A stretch of 7,382 bases of DNA from NCBI GenBank assembly GCA_000695745.1, contig ASHK01000466.1, positions 1 through 7,382 of the forward strand, written 5' to 3'. This document shows, piece after piece, positions 1 to 7,356 of this stretch (its first letter is position 1; every line of letters begins with the position of its first letter). The notes beneath the pieces were generated by a model. It was given only the letters and a program-made list of their open reading frames with translations, searched no databases and was not told the origin of the DNA. Made by a program: the position numbers and the translations under genes. The DNA is from Vibrio madracius. GTDB lineage: Bacteria; Pseudomonadota; Gammaproteobacteria; Enterobacterales; Vibrionaceae.

Positions 1-1288
1 ATGTATAATGATAATAATTCTCATTTGATATCGGTAAAATATATGCAACAGGTAAAAAACCTCGCTATCGTGAATGGATTAACTCTTGATCAGTTCACGC
101 CAAAATATAAGCGCCTCATACTACCTATTGCTATGGTTGCATTGCTTGTGACTACAGGCACCAGAGAAGTGACAATGAACGCGCTTGCTGACGCTTTTTG
201 GGCGGTTTCTTGCTATGTCGTGTTTACCTTAGTCGTTTACCATCAAGTCTCTCGACTCGTCTCAAGCCAAAATAAATTAGTGGAGCTATACCACCACTCA
301 CCCTCACACCAAGTCATTTTTTCATCATTGCTTGGTGCACTTCCTGGTTGTGGAGGGGCAATTATAGTCACCACTCAGTTTGTGTCAGGCCGTGTTGGAT
401 TTGGGTCTGTCGTTGCCGTACTCACAGCAACAATGGGCGATGCTGCTTTCTTAATTTTAGCCAGTAAACCCAGTGTTGGCTTTAGCCTCGTCGCTATGGG
501 GGTCGTCGTCGGGATTATCTCAGGGTTGATTGTCAATAAAATACACGCAGCCGAGTTCCTCCGTCCAAAAGCCGACAATCCCTTGGTTAAACGCTTCTCT
601 CAAAGTCATACCCAAGACGAACAAGCCTCATGCGCCTGTCAAATGACATCGACATCTACAGGTGTCCAAAGGGCCGCTATCAATTTACAAGGTCTGTTTT
701 GGAAATGGATTATTGTTCCAGCTCTGATCATTGCCTTTGCTATGTTCATTTCAAGTCGATATTAACCAAGTACTTGGCCTTCCAGCAGATAGTATCGAAT
801 GGATAGGAGCAATTTTGGCCGTTGTGATGATGTTTTTATGGGCTTTTACCAAGGAAATTAACGACTATAAAAGTACGGTTGCCGAAGACGCTAAAGTTGC
901 CTCTTCACACCCGATGCAAAAGGCCGCTCAGGATACGCACTTTGTCAGTGCGTGGGTGATCGTTGCTTTCTTGTTTTTTGAGTTAAGCGTTCACTTTGCT
1001 CATATTGATTTAGGGACTGCGTTGTCAGGCTACGGCGTCTATATGCCACTTGTGGGTATGTTGGTAGGTCTGTTACCAGGTTGTGGTCCACAAATCCTCG
1101 TCACGAGTCTATATATTGCGGGTGCGGTGCCAATGTCAGCACAAATTTCCAACGCTATTTCTAATGATGGCGATGCGCTATTCCCGGCCATTGCACTGGC
1201 ACCTAAAGCTGCATTGGTCGCAACGTTTTATTCAGCAATACCCGCAATGGTTGTGGGATACGGGTATTACTGGTTGTTTGAGCTGTAA
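1..1288 (+). pseudogene. MneA-like manganese/heavy-metal exporter (ArsP_2/DUF2899 type), frameshifted
   Basis: Probable inner-membrane metal exporter. Seen: two reading frames, 1-765 and a frame entered by about position 751 and ending at 1288, join into one 428-residue protein if one base is removed near 742-751. Each half has about five hydrophobic segments and the same motif pair: LPGCG at residues 114-118 and GDA at 146-148, then LPGCG at about 358-362 and GDA at about 390-392. The motif spacing is 32 residues in both halves, so this is an internal duplication. A polar loop (about residues 183-230) between the halves contains His, Asp, Glu and the short CAC motif. Family knowledge: paired LPGCG repeats are typical of the DUF2899 family that includes the Vibrio cholerae manganese exporter MneA; the substrate here is inferred. 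The start is uncertain: ATG at position 1 is the window edge, and ATG at 43 is an alternative. The gene converges on the GH36 gene with 5 bases between the stops. Confidence 0.75.
742..751 (+). other. Single-base frame break in the exporter gene
   Basis: The upstream frame runs to a TAA at 763-765, while the homologous continuation lies one base ahead. Removing one base, most simply one T of the TTT run at 749-751, gives a continuous reading ...AMFIQVDINQ... and an exact 429-codon gene. The break lies near the junction of the two repeats, between the motif pairs, so no LPGCG or GDA motif is lost. Confidence 0.75.
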
Positions 1289-1293
1289 CTTGG

Positions 1294-3044
1294 TTAGTCT
1301 AGTAGATGGACAACAGAAACAATGGCTCTGCTATCTAACCCTCTATTCACAGGGATGATCTGTATTTGTACCGGCTCTTGGTTGAGTTTCTCTCCTGTCC
1401 AGTAATCGAACCAATCACAAGGGTATTCCGTGGTAAGTGTATACTCCGAGAGATCATCGTCGTAGTGGAACAAACAGTGCAATCGACGGTCCTCAGATAG
1501 TTTTAGTGTCGCATGGTTCATGGACAACGACGTAAATGTCGATGCGTTCGAAGAGTGTCGTTGCCTTGAAATGAGTCTTGCTAACGTCTCTTCTGCAAAC
1601 GGAGTCAATTCAGGTAATGGGTCACCAGAGAGTAGTAAACCGCCACTTGCCAGCAACACGTTGCGATGAAATTCGTAGCTTGCTCTATCGGTTCCTTGAT
1701 TCGGTAGAGATGTGAATGTGGCACAGTCTGGATCAATTAACCATAAACGCTGATGTTGCCAACTGCGATAAAAGGTTTCTTTGGCAATCTGCTCAAATCT
1801 TTGTGGATCACGCTCAACATCATCTGAGACTCGCATAGCATCGACCAAACCAAGTGATGGCCACATCGGTGCGTTACACCCCAACACCAGCGCATTACCT
1901 GCGCCTTCATTGATCGCAGCCATACCTAAACGGTATGCTTCAACGCCAGTGACTCCTTTCTGATAGCGCTGTCCTTTCAATGTGCCCCAATAGTTCGCGT
2001 CCAGTTTAAATAACTCGACTCCCCACTCTTCTCGCATCGTTTTGACAACACGCGTCAAGTGCTCTTGAACTTCAGGATGCGACGCATCAAGAATGTACCA
2101 TGGTGTACAACGCCACCCGCCATAAGTAATATCTTCAGCTTTAAGCAACTCACCATTGTTATGCTTTAAGAACCAATCCGGATGATTTTTGAATACGTCC
2201 GATTCCGCTTGAGCAATAAATGGTGCCATCCAAATGGCCGGCTTTTTACCTTTGGCTTTTATATCCGCTATCAGTGATTTTACACCACCTTCAAATTTCT
2301 CAGACGGTGTGAGCCAATCCCCCATAAAAGCTTGATAACCATCATCAAGCAGCACCCACTCTAGGTCAAACAGCTTGTCTGCCATAATGTCTACATTTTC
2401 GATGACATTTTGTCGCGTCACATCCGCATAGTAAGCATACCAAGAGCACCAACCAACAGGCTCTCACCCGACACACCAATTCGTGTAGGATGATGATTAG
2501 AAATGAGGTTAGCGTATTCATTGTAAACCTCTTCCAAACTATCACCATGGAGTACCGTTAATGACTCCAGTTGATTACTGGCCCAATGCTGAGGAGAACT
2601 TTCCTCACCATCGATGAGCGCAACGATATCGACACCATGACCCGTTGGCTGCAGCTCGAAATAACCCGCAAATCGGTGACAAGATGTAAAACCATACAGA
2701 TGAAACCCTGTCGACTGTTCTACAACCAAATAGTTGTAAAAACGGCGTGGTGCGTCTTCCGGATAAATACGATAGCTATTGTTGTTGTCTGGGCATCGTC
2801 CTATATCTACAAGACCATCAAGTTTCCCTGCGGTTTGACATAGCATCTGAAAGCCATCACCCAGAATATACGCGCCAGATTCAATTTGATTTTCAAACCG
2901 AACCAACGCGGTTCGAGATGACAAAGGGGAGAAGTGTAAACTGACATTTTCGAAATGCAGTTCTTTATTTCGTTTAGTTACCTTGATTTCAGGATTGATA
3001 GCTAACGCATCAAGCTCTTGAGACACCGGAATATATTCGGTCAT
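1294..3044 (-). pseudogene. Glycoside hydrolase family 36 (alpha-galactosidase-type) protein, frameshifted
   Basis: Hydrolase of the GH36/melibiase clan, expected to cleave terminal alpha-galactosides from oligosaccharides. No signal peptide is visible, so it should act in the cytoplasm. Two overlapping frames (about 3044-2418 and 2421-1294) rejoin into 583 residues if one base is restored near 2459-2460. An N-terminal beta-rich domain (about 1-190) precedes the catalytic barrel. The barrel opens with GWCSW (about 198-202), then LLDDGYQ and KPAIWMAPF. The probable nucleophile is Asp in FKLDANYWG (about D349) and the probable acid/base is Asp in RVSDD (about D409, in the RxxxD arrangement known for this family). 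A small C-terminal beta domain follows. The start is taken as ATG at 3044, which has AGGA five bases upstream; an in-frame GTG at 3059 has no such site. The gene stands alone, with no sugar transporter or other sugar gene beside it. Exact substrate (melibiose, raffinose, galactosyl-glycerol) cannot be told from sequence. Confidence 0.88.
2459..2460 (-). other. Single-base frame break in the GH36 gene
   Basis: On the coding strand the text GAGAGCCTGTTGG puts the upstream frame into a stop just after the break (TGA, plus-strand 2418-2420). Restoring one C (CC to CCC) gives E-S-P-V-G-W-C-S-W-Y, the expected GH36 barrel-entry motif, and an exact 584-codon gene. The GTG at 2421 that opens the downstream frame is an internal Val codon with no ribosome binding site, so it is not a real start. 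Confidence 0.85.
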
Positions 3045-3054
3045 TGATTCCTCG
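3042..3054 (-). promoter_or_regulatory. Ribosome binding site and start deciding the GH36 N-terminus
   Basis: The minus strand reads GAGGAATCA followed by ATG at 3044-3042. This places an AGGA core five bases from the ATG and supports that codon over the in-frame GTG at 3059-3057, which has only TTCCTAATTT before it. Confidence 0.6.
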
Positions 3055-3070
3055 ACCACAAATTAGGAAG

Positions 3071-3097
3071 TTACCTAATGAGTATATTGTTAGGTAA
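3071..3097. repeat. Inverted repeat TTACCTAA-N11-TTAGGTAA (candidate operator of the GH36 gene)
   Basis: Perfect 8-base arms at 3071-3078 and 3090-3097 flank an 11-base spacer. A further TTAGG at 3063-3067 adds a third half-site, forming TTAGG-N6-CCTAA with 3074-3078. On the minus strand the spacer contains TATACT (3086-3081), a five-of-six match to a -10 box. It lies about 37 bases before the GH36 start. A dimeric repressor covering this promoter is an inference; no good -35 box is visible. The right arm runs into the T-tract of the torA terminator, so part of the symmetry could instead be RNA structure. Confidence 0.4.
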
Positions 3098-3125
3098 AAA
3101 AAAACCCATCCTAAAGGATGGTTTT
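3096..3125 (-). terminator. Rho-independent terminator of the tor operon
   Basis: On the minus strand a CCATCC stem arm, a TTTA loop and a GGATGG arm (3121-3106) are followed by one G and then nine consecutive T residues (3104-3096). It lies 36 bases past the torA stop at 3161. This ends torE-torC-torA transcription and isolates the GH36 gene from it. On the plus strand only four T residues follow the stem, and no plus-strand gene points at it. Confidence 0.88.
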
Positions 3126-3160
3126 GTGTACTAGTTAAAACTATCAGTGACTAAAGAGGC

Positions 3161-5622
3161 TTATGCCACTTCAATCGGACCACCGAATGAGGTCACTGGC
3201 GGTACTTTACCGGTAAACTTCTCGAAGTCTACTAGACAGGTGTTCGCTGACGTTGCCTGTGCTAACTCAGAAGTTGGGATATCTTGAGTTAGCGTGTTTG
3301 GATCGCCGTAGGTATCAATCGCACCAATTTTCTCATTTAGCGGACCATACCACGCACCCTCTTCGATACGTACAACACCAGGAGCGTAGCTATCGGTGAC
3401 TACCGCACCGGCCAATAATTGACCACGATCGTTGAATACACGGACTAAATCACCATCTTTAACGCCTTTTGCTTTGGCGTCTTGAGGGTTGATGTAGATT
3501 GGTTCACGACCTTGCACCGTGTACGTAGCTCGGAACGCTTCCGATTCACACATTTGCGAGTGAAGACGCTTGTCTGGGTGGCATGACTGCAGCCAGAACG
3601 GGTGTTTGTCTGAACCAGGACCACCGTGCGAACGCTCAGATTTTTCAAACCACATTGGGTGCTCTTGGCAATATTCGTAACCCATGTTGCCGATGGTACG
3701 GCTAGTGATTTCGATAAAGCCTGATGGCGTACCTAATGCATTGATCTCTGGATCCTCACGGAAATCAGCGTGGCGAACCCAAGGTTTACCTGTACCGAAG
3801 TCAAGGAAACCTTTTTCCCAGAACACTTCAAACTCAGGAAGTTCAAACTTACCTTTGTTTGCTTCTTTACAGTTGTTGTAAAGAGTCTTAACCCATTCCA
3901 TTTCAGACATACCACGTGTGTAGTCATCTGAGCGACCCCAACGACGAGTAAGCTCGGTCATGATTTCGAAGTCTGTTTTCGATTGGAATAACGGATCCAC
4001 CAATTTGTGCATCGCAATTAAACCGCGGCCTGAGTATGCACCGTAGCCATCAATATCGTTACGTTCCCACTGAGTACAAGCAGGTAATACGATATCAGAG
4101 AAACGGCAAGTTGCAGTCCAAGCAAAGTCGACAGCAACAACAGTGTGAAGACTACGGAACGCTTCCTTCATACGGTTACGGTCTTGGTGGTGATGCCATG
4201 GGTTGTTACCACTAAATACCATCATCTTCAAATCAGGCAGAGTCACAACAGAGCCGTTTGAATTGATCTTCTTACCTGGTTCAAGAAGACTGTCAACCCA
4301 ACGAGCAACCGGGATCACACGGCTGTAGCCATTAAAGTCTTGGTTGGTGTACTTAGGTGTTTGGCCTTGGTCAATGTTCAGCGGGAACGAACCTGGAGCC
4401 GCGAAACCTGTTGACGGTACACCGATACCTGAATAGTGGTGACCATAAGATACACCGCCACCTGGTAAACCAATTTGACCGATCATTGATGCTAATACCG
4501 CACCCATCCAATAAGGCTGTTCACCATGCTCTTGACGTTGTACACACCAACCGAACATGATTTGAGTACGTCCTTTAACAAGCAAACGTGCAAACTCACG
4601 AATCTTGTCTGCTGGAACACCACAGATTTCTGCAGCCCACTCAGGCGTCTTCTCAACTTTGTCTTTTGTTTCGCCCTGAACGTACTTGATAAAGTCTTCG
4701 AAACCTAGGCAATACGTTTCGATGAATTTTTTATCGTACAAGTCTTCGTTATAAAGCGTGTGTGCCATACCTAGCATGAACGCCACGTCAGTTTGTGGAT
4801 TCACATATAGGTGTTCGTTTTCTAAGTAACGCTGAGTCTTGTTTTTAACTGGGTCAACAGAAATAACATTGATCTCTTTATTCGCTACTTTCTCTTTTAG
4901 CTGCTCCAAGTAAGCGAAAGATTCATGCGTTTCACAAGTCCAGCCAACCTGTAGGTTTTTCACTGGATCGTTCGCCCAAAGAATAATGTTGTCACTATTC
5001 TCAAGAATCAATTCCCAAGATGTACCTTGAGCATAAACTTCTGTCGAACCTAAAACGTACGGCAGAATGGTTTGACCAGCACCTGTTGAGTAGTCACCTA
5101 CTTTCTTAACAGAGTAACCGTGCAAGCCCATAGCGCGCATCATATGGTTGGTACAGCTGTGGAACTGACCCGTCATACGCCAACCCGTTTGACCTGTGTG
5201 CAGTGCCCAAGGACCGTAGTCCTTTTGTACACGTTCTAACTCACGGTAGAAAAGGTCTAGCGCCTCATCCCATGTCACACGAACAAAACGGTTGTTACCA
5301 CGCGTTTCCGCTGCATACTTGTGCTTCTTCAACCAATCTAGGCGAACCATCGGGTAGCGCACACGTGATGGGCTGTAAATAATACCTTGAATGCCGTTCA
5401 GCATATCAGTTGGGTACTTATCAAGCTCTAGAGGTTTGATTTCTTGAACTTTACCGCACCCAACACGGCGCGAAACGCGCCCCAGTGAGAGCCAGATGTC
5501 TTCCAAGTACCATCAGTTTCAGCTGCACTTGCAGACGCCGAAGCAAGCAAACTTGGTCCAATGAGTGCTGCTGCACTTGAGCCCGCTGCGCCTTTAAGGA
5601 AGCTTCTTCTTGTAATTGCCAT
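3161..5622 (-). pseudogene. torA: Periplasmic trimethylamine-N-oxide reductase TorA (molybdopterin enzyme), frameshifted
   Basis: Terminal reductase of anaerobic TMAO respiration: TMAO plus two electrons and protons gives trimethylamine and water. It belongs to the DMSO reductase family with a bis-MGD molybdenum cofactor. The N-terminus is a Tat signal peptide: RRSFLK at residues 5-10, a hydrophobic Ala-rich stretch, and a likely cleavage after the ASASAA region at about 33-34. GSHWGAFRA follows, then the frame breaks; the rest ([15 protein letters not shown] onward) continues in another frame to the stop at 3161. With one base restored the length is 820 residues, the usual size for Vibrio TorA as I recall it. 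GDYSTGAGQ contains the family's molybdenum-ligating Ser (about S179). [41 protein letters not shown] and LAQATSANT are further family signatures. The start ATG at 5622 has GGAG eight bases upstream and lies 24 bases after the torC stop, so the two are co-transcribed. Confidence 0.93.
5454..5455 (-). other. Single-base frame break in torA just after the signal peptide
   Basis: The coding strand reads GGTGCGGTAAAG. The signal-peptide frame goes on to a TAG about ten codons later, whereas the family sequence GKVQEIKP is in the next frame. Restoring one G (GG to GGG) gives [14 protein letters not shown] and an exact 821-codon gene. The downstream open frame could begin at a TTG at 5506, but that is internal, lacks a ribosome binding site and would yield a protein without the Tat signal. 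Confidence 0.88.
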
Positions 5623-5646
5623 TTTATTACTCCAATTTGACGTCTA

Positions 5647-6828
5647 TTAGTGGTGGCCTTCAGAAAAGTCTGAAGAGTGCTTCTGTAGATACTTAAGAAC
5701 AAGTGCTTCTGTATCTGTGTCGAAGTTCACGAATGCGATCATACCGTCAAGCATGCCTACCCAGCCGTTAGCACTGAAGTGCGCAACATCAGGTTGAGTG
5801 TGACAGGTTGAACAGTTAGTTTGATACGCTTCACCAGCTGCGCTCCAAATCGGAGTGAAGTCAGAAACCATTGAGCCTTCTTTCATCCAAACGTCTACTG
5901 CAACTTTCTCCCAAGGAAGACCCGTTAACTCGTCTTCTTTTTTCTCACCAACGTGAACATCACTACTTTGCGATACTTCACGAGTTAGGATAGCAGTCGA
6001 GATATTCTTACCAAAGTCTTCTTGAATCACACGGCCATAGCCTTTCGCTTTGCGCCAGCCATCAATTTCAACTTTGATCATGTCACCTTTGACTTCCAAA
6101 ATTTTAACTTGGCTTGCTGGGCTTAGTAGACCAGCTTCTGTCGTAGCTGTTTCGTCGGTATACAGAGGTAAATGACGAATTGATACAACCTCACCACCTT
6201 TTTCATAAGAAGTGCTGTTTGCTACTTGTTCAAGGTCACCTACGATACCACTTGCTTGAGCCATGTCTTTTGGCAAGTTGTGAGCAATACCTTTATGGCA
6301 GTCCACACAACTTTGATCGCGCTCTGCCGCTGATTTCATCTGAATACGAGCAGTTGGCGACATTTGGTCGAAGTCCATTGAGTCGTAGTTGTGGCAGTTT
6401 TTACATTCTAAAGACTTATTTGCAGAGAAGCGGTCCCACTCATGACGAGCAAGTGCGAAACGACGCGCTTCAAATTTCTCTGGTGTGTCAAGATCGCCAA
6501 ATACTTGTGCGAATACTTCTTTAGATGCCTGCATTTTGCGGGCAATTTTGTCCGTCCAGTTGTGAGGAACGTGACAATCAGGACAAGTAGCACGTACACC
6601 AGAGTGGTTTTTCCAGTGAACAGTGTCCTGCAGTTCTACGTAAACGTTGTCACGCATTGTGTGACAACTGATACAGAATTCTTCTGTGTTAGTTGCTTCG
6701 AGCGCGGTGTTAAAACCACCCCAGAAGATAACACCAGCGATAAAGCCACCAGCGGTCAGTACACCCAAGCTGATATGAACAGCAGGACGACTAACGGTAC
6801 GCCAAAGTTTGATTAAAAAAGATTTCAT
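5647..6828 (-). CDS. torC: Pentahaem c-type cytochrome TorC (NapC/NirT family)
   Basis: Membrane-anchored periplasmic cytochrome that oxidises menaquinol and delivers electrons to TorA. The protein has 393 residues. A short cytoplasmic N-terminus is followed by one uncleaved membrane segment (about 17-38). A NapC/NirT tetrahaem domain then has CXXCH sites at 52-56, 82-86, 142-146 and 174-178. A linker region with SH3-like character lies at about 210-270. The fifth CXXCH at 339-343 sits in the C-terminal domain. The five-haem pattern and length fit TorC rather than the four-haem NapC. The start ATG at 6828 is preceded by a purine-rich AAGAGAG. The stop is 24 bases before torA, and torE lies 44 bases upstream. 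The frame is intact, in contrast to torA. In E. coli, apo-TorC also feeds back on TorS signalling; whether that holds here is not visible. Confidence 0.96.
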   Translation of the reverse strand: MKSFLIKLWRTVSRPAVHISLGVLTAGGFIAGVIFWGGFNTALEATNTEEFCISCHTMRDNVYVELQDTVHWKNHSGVRATCPDCHVPHNWTDKIARKMQASKEVFAQVFGDLDTPEKFEARRFALARHEWDRFSANKSLECKNCHNYDSMDFDQMSPTARIQMKSAAERDQSCVDCHKGIAHNLPKDMAQASGIVGDLEQVANSTSYEKGGEVVSIRHLPLYTDETATTEAGLLSPASQVKILEVKGDMIKVEIDGWRKAKGYGRVIQEDFGKNISTAILTREVSQSSDVHVGEKKEDELTGLPWEKVAVDVWMKEGSMVSDFTPIWSAAGEAYQTNCSTCHTQPDVAHFSANGWVGMLDGMIAFVNFDTDTEALVLKYLQKHSSDFSEGHH

Positions 6829-6872
6829 GACTAACTCTCTTGAATATCGTAATTGAATAAAGGGCTAAAGAA

Positions 6873-7049
6873 TTAGCCGTGTACACCAGGAGGACCAAAT
6901 ACGAACATTTGAAGCATCCAAACGATAAATCCGTAACCACCAACAATGGCCACACTCAAGAGAGGGAAGAATACGGCGCAGATAAAGAAAAATGATTTCC
7001 ACTCCATACCATGCTTTTCAGCACTCTCAACTTTGTTAACATCACTCAT
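6873..7049 (-). CDS. torE: Small membrane protein TorE (NapE/TorE family)
   Basis: A 58-residue protein, first gene of the torE-torC-torA operon. A polar N-terminus (MSDVNKVESAEKHGMEWKS) precedes one long hydrophobic segment, about residues 20-50, ending in the short tail FGPPGVHG. Size, the W-K-S-F entry, the GGYGFIVWM stretch and the FGPPG tail fit the NapE/TorE family found at the head of nap and tor operons in Vibrio and Shewanella. Its biochemical role is not settled; a link to electron transfer or assembly at the membrane is inferred only from gene position. The ATG at 7049 has a modest AGG seven bases upstream. The stop TAA is at 6873-6875, 44 bases before torC. Confidence 0.9.
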   Translation of the reverse strand: MSDVNKVESAEKHGMEWKSFFFICAVFFPLLSVAIVGGYGFIVWMLQMFVFGPPGVHG

Positions 7050-7153
7050 ACATTTGCCTATTTTGTATCGTGTATAGTTTCAGAGTCACATCACCGTGCA
7101 ACTCAATTATTTAATATCTCTATTGGAAAATGCTAAACCATACTAAGCGTGTG

Positions 7154-7208
7154 GTTCAATCAATTCCGACCATTCATACCTTATTAATCAACCGTTTTTT
7201 GAGTTCAT
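7154..7208. promoter_or_regulatory. Candidate TorR box cluster upstream of torE
   Basis: Three plus-strand elements resemble the E. coli TorR decamer CTGTTCATAT: GTTCA at 7154-7158, ATTCATA at 7172-7178 and GTTCAT at 7203-7208. The decamers around the last two match 7 and 6 of 10 positions, and their cores lie about 31 bases apart, roughly three helical turns. A further TTCATA occurs on the minus strand at 7261-7256. TorR is the known activator of tor operons under TMAO. The match is weak and the region AT-rich, so this is tentative. Confidence 0.35.
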
Positions 7209-7282
7209 CCAGAGTTGTATTTAATTAAAAATTGATGTGTAAATTTGTTAATAGTTATGAAAAAATAATACAGTTATAAGTA

Positions 7283-7298
7283 TGTGAAAGACATTACA
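7283..7298. promoter_or_regulatory. CRP-like binding site TGTGA-N6-TTACA
   Basis: The core reads TGTGA, six bases, TTACA, which matches nine of ten positions of the CRP consensus TGTGA-N6-TCACA. It lies about 235 bases before the torE start, so it could serve torE from a distal promoter or a divergent gene beyond the window. CRP control of respiratory genes is known in Vibrio; its action here is inferred. Confidence 0.5.
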
Positions 7299-7331
7299 AT
7301 ATTGCAACTTATAGCCTCCTAACTCGGTTCT

Positions 7332-7356
7332 AAAATTTGTGTTTTCCCACAATTTT
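7332..7356. repeat. Inverted repeat AAAATTTGTG-N6-CACAATTTT
   Basis: The arms at 7332-7341 and 7348-7356 pair fully except for one extra T in the left arm. The loop is TTTTCC. It may be an operator for a regulator, or a weak hairpin in a transcript; the AT-rich arms and lack of a downstream T-tract argue against a terminator. Confidence 0.4.

Noticed and set aside
742..765. Programmed ribosomal frameshift in the exporter gene
   Set aside because: There is no slippery heptamer, no stimulatory hairpin and no internal Shine-Dalgarno, and two neighbouring genes have similar one-base breaks, so a common cause fits better.
1294..2421. Downstream GH36 frame as a separate gene starting at GTG 2421
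   Set aside because: It begins inside the GH36 barrel just after GWCSW, has no ribosome binding site, and joins the upstream frame exactly with one added base.
2366..2944. Short frames in other registers of the GH36 gene, including a Cys-rich 60-residue one at 2366-2548
   Set aside because: They overlap the conserved GH36 coding sequence; the Cys-rich translation is out-of-frame reading of the GWCSWYAYYADV region.
3684..4708. Short plus-strand open frames opposite torA
   Set aside because: They are antisense shadows of a strongly conserved coding region, with no ribosome binding sites or recognisable domains.
3161..5506. Downstream torA frame as a cytoplasmic TMAO reductase starting at TTG 5506
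   Set aside because: Its first 17 or so residues ([17 protein letters not shown]) are the wrong frame of the region encoding [13 protein letters not shown]; the true N-terminus with the Tat signal lies at 5622.
6180..6816. Plus-strand open frames opposite torC (6180-6524 and 6442-6816)
   Set aside because: They are antisense to an intact pentahaem cytochrome gene and have low-complexity, non-family-like translations.
7232..7245. FNR-like site TTGAT-N4-AAATT
   Set aside because: Only the left half matches the TTGAT-N4-ATCAA consensus; the right half is poor.
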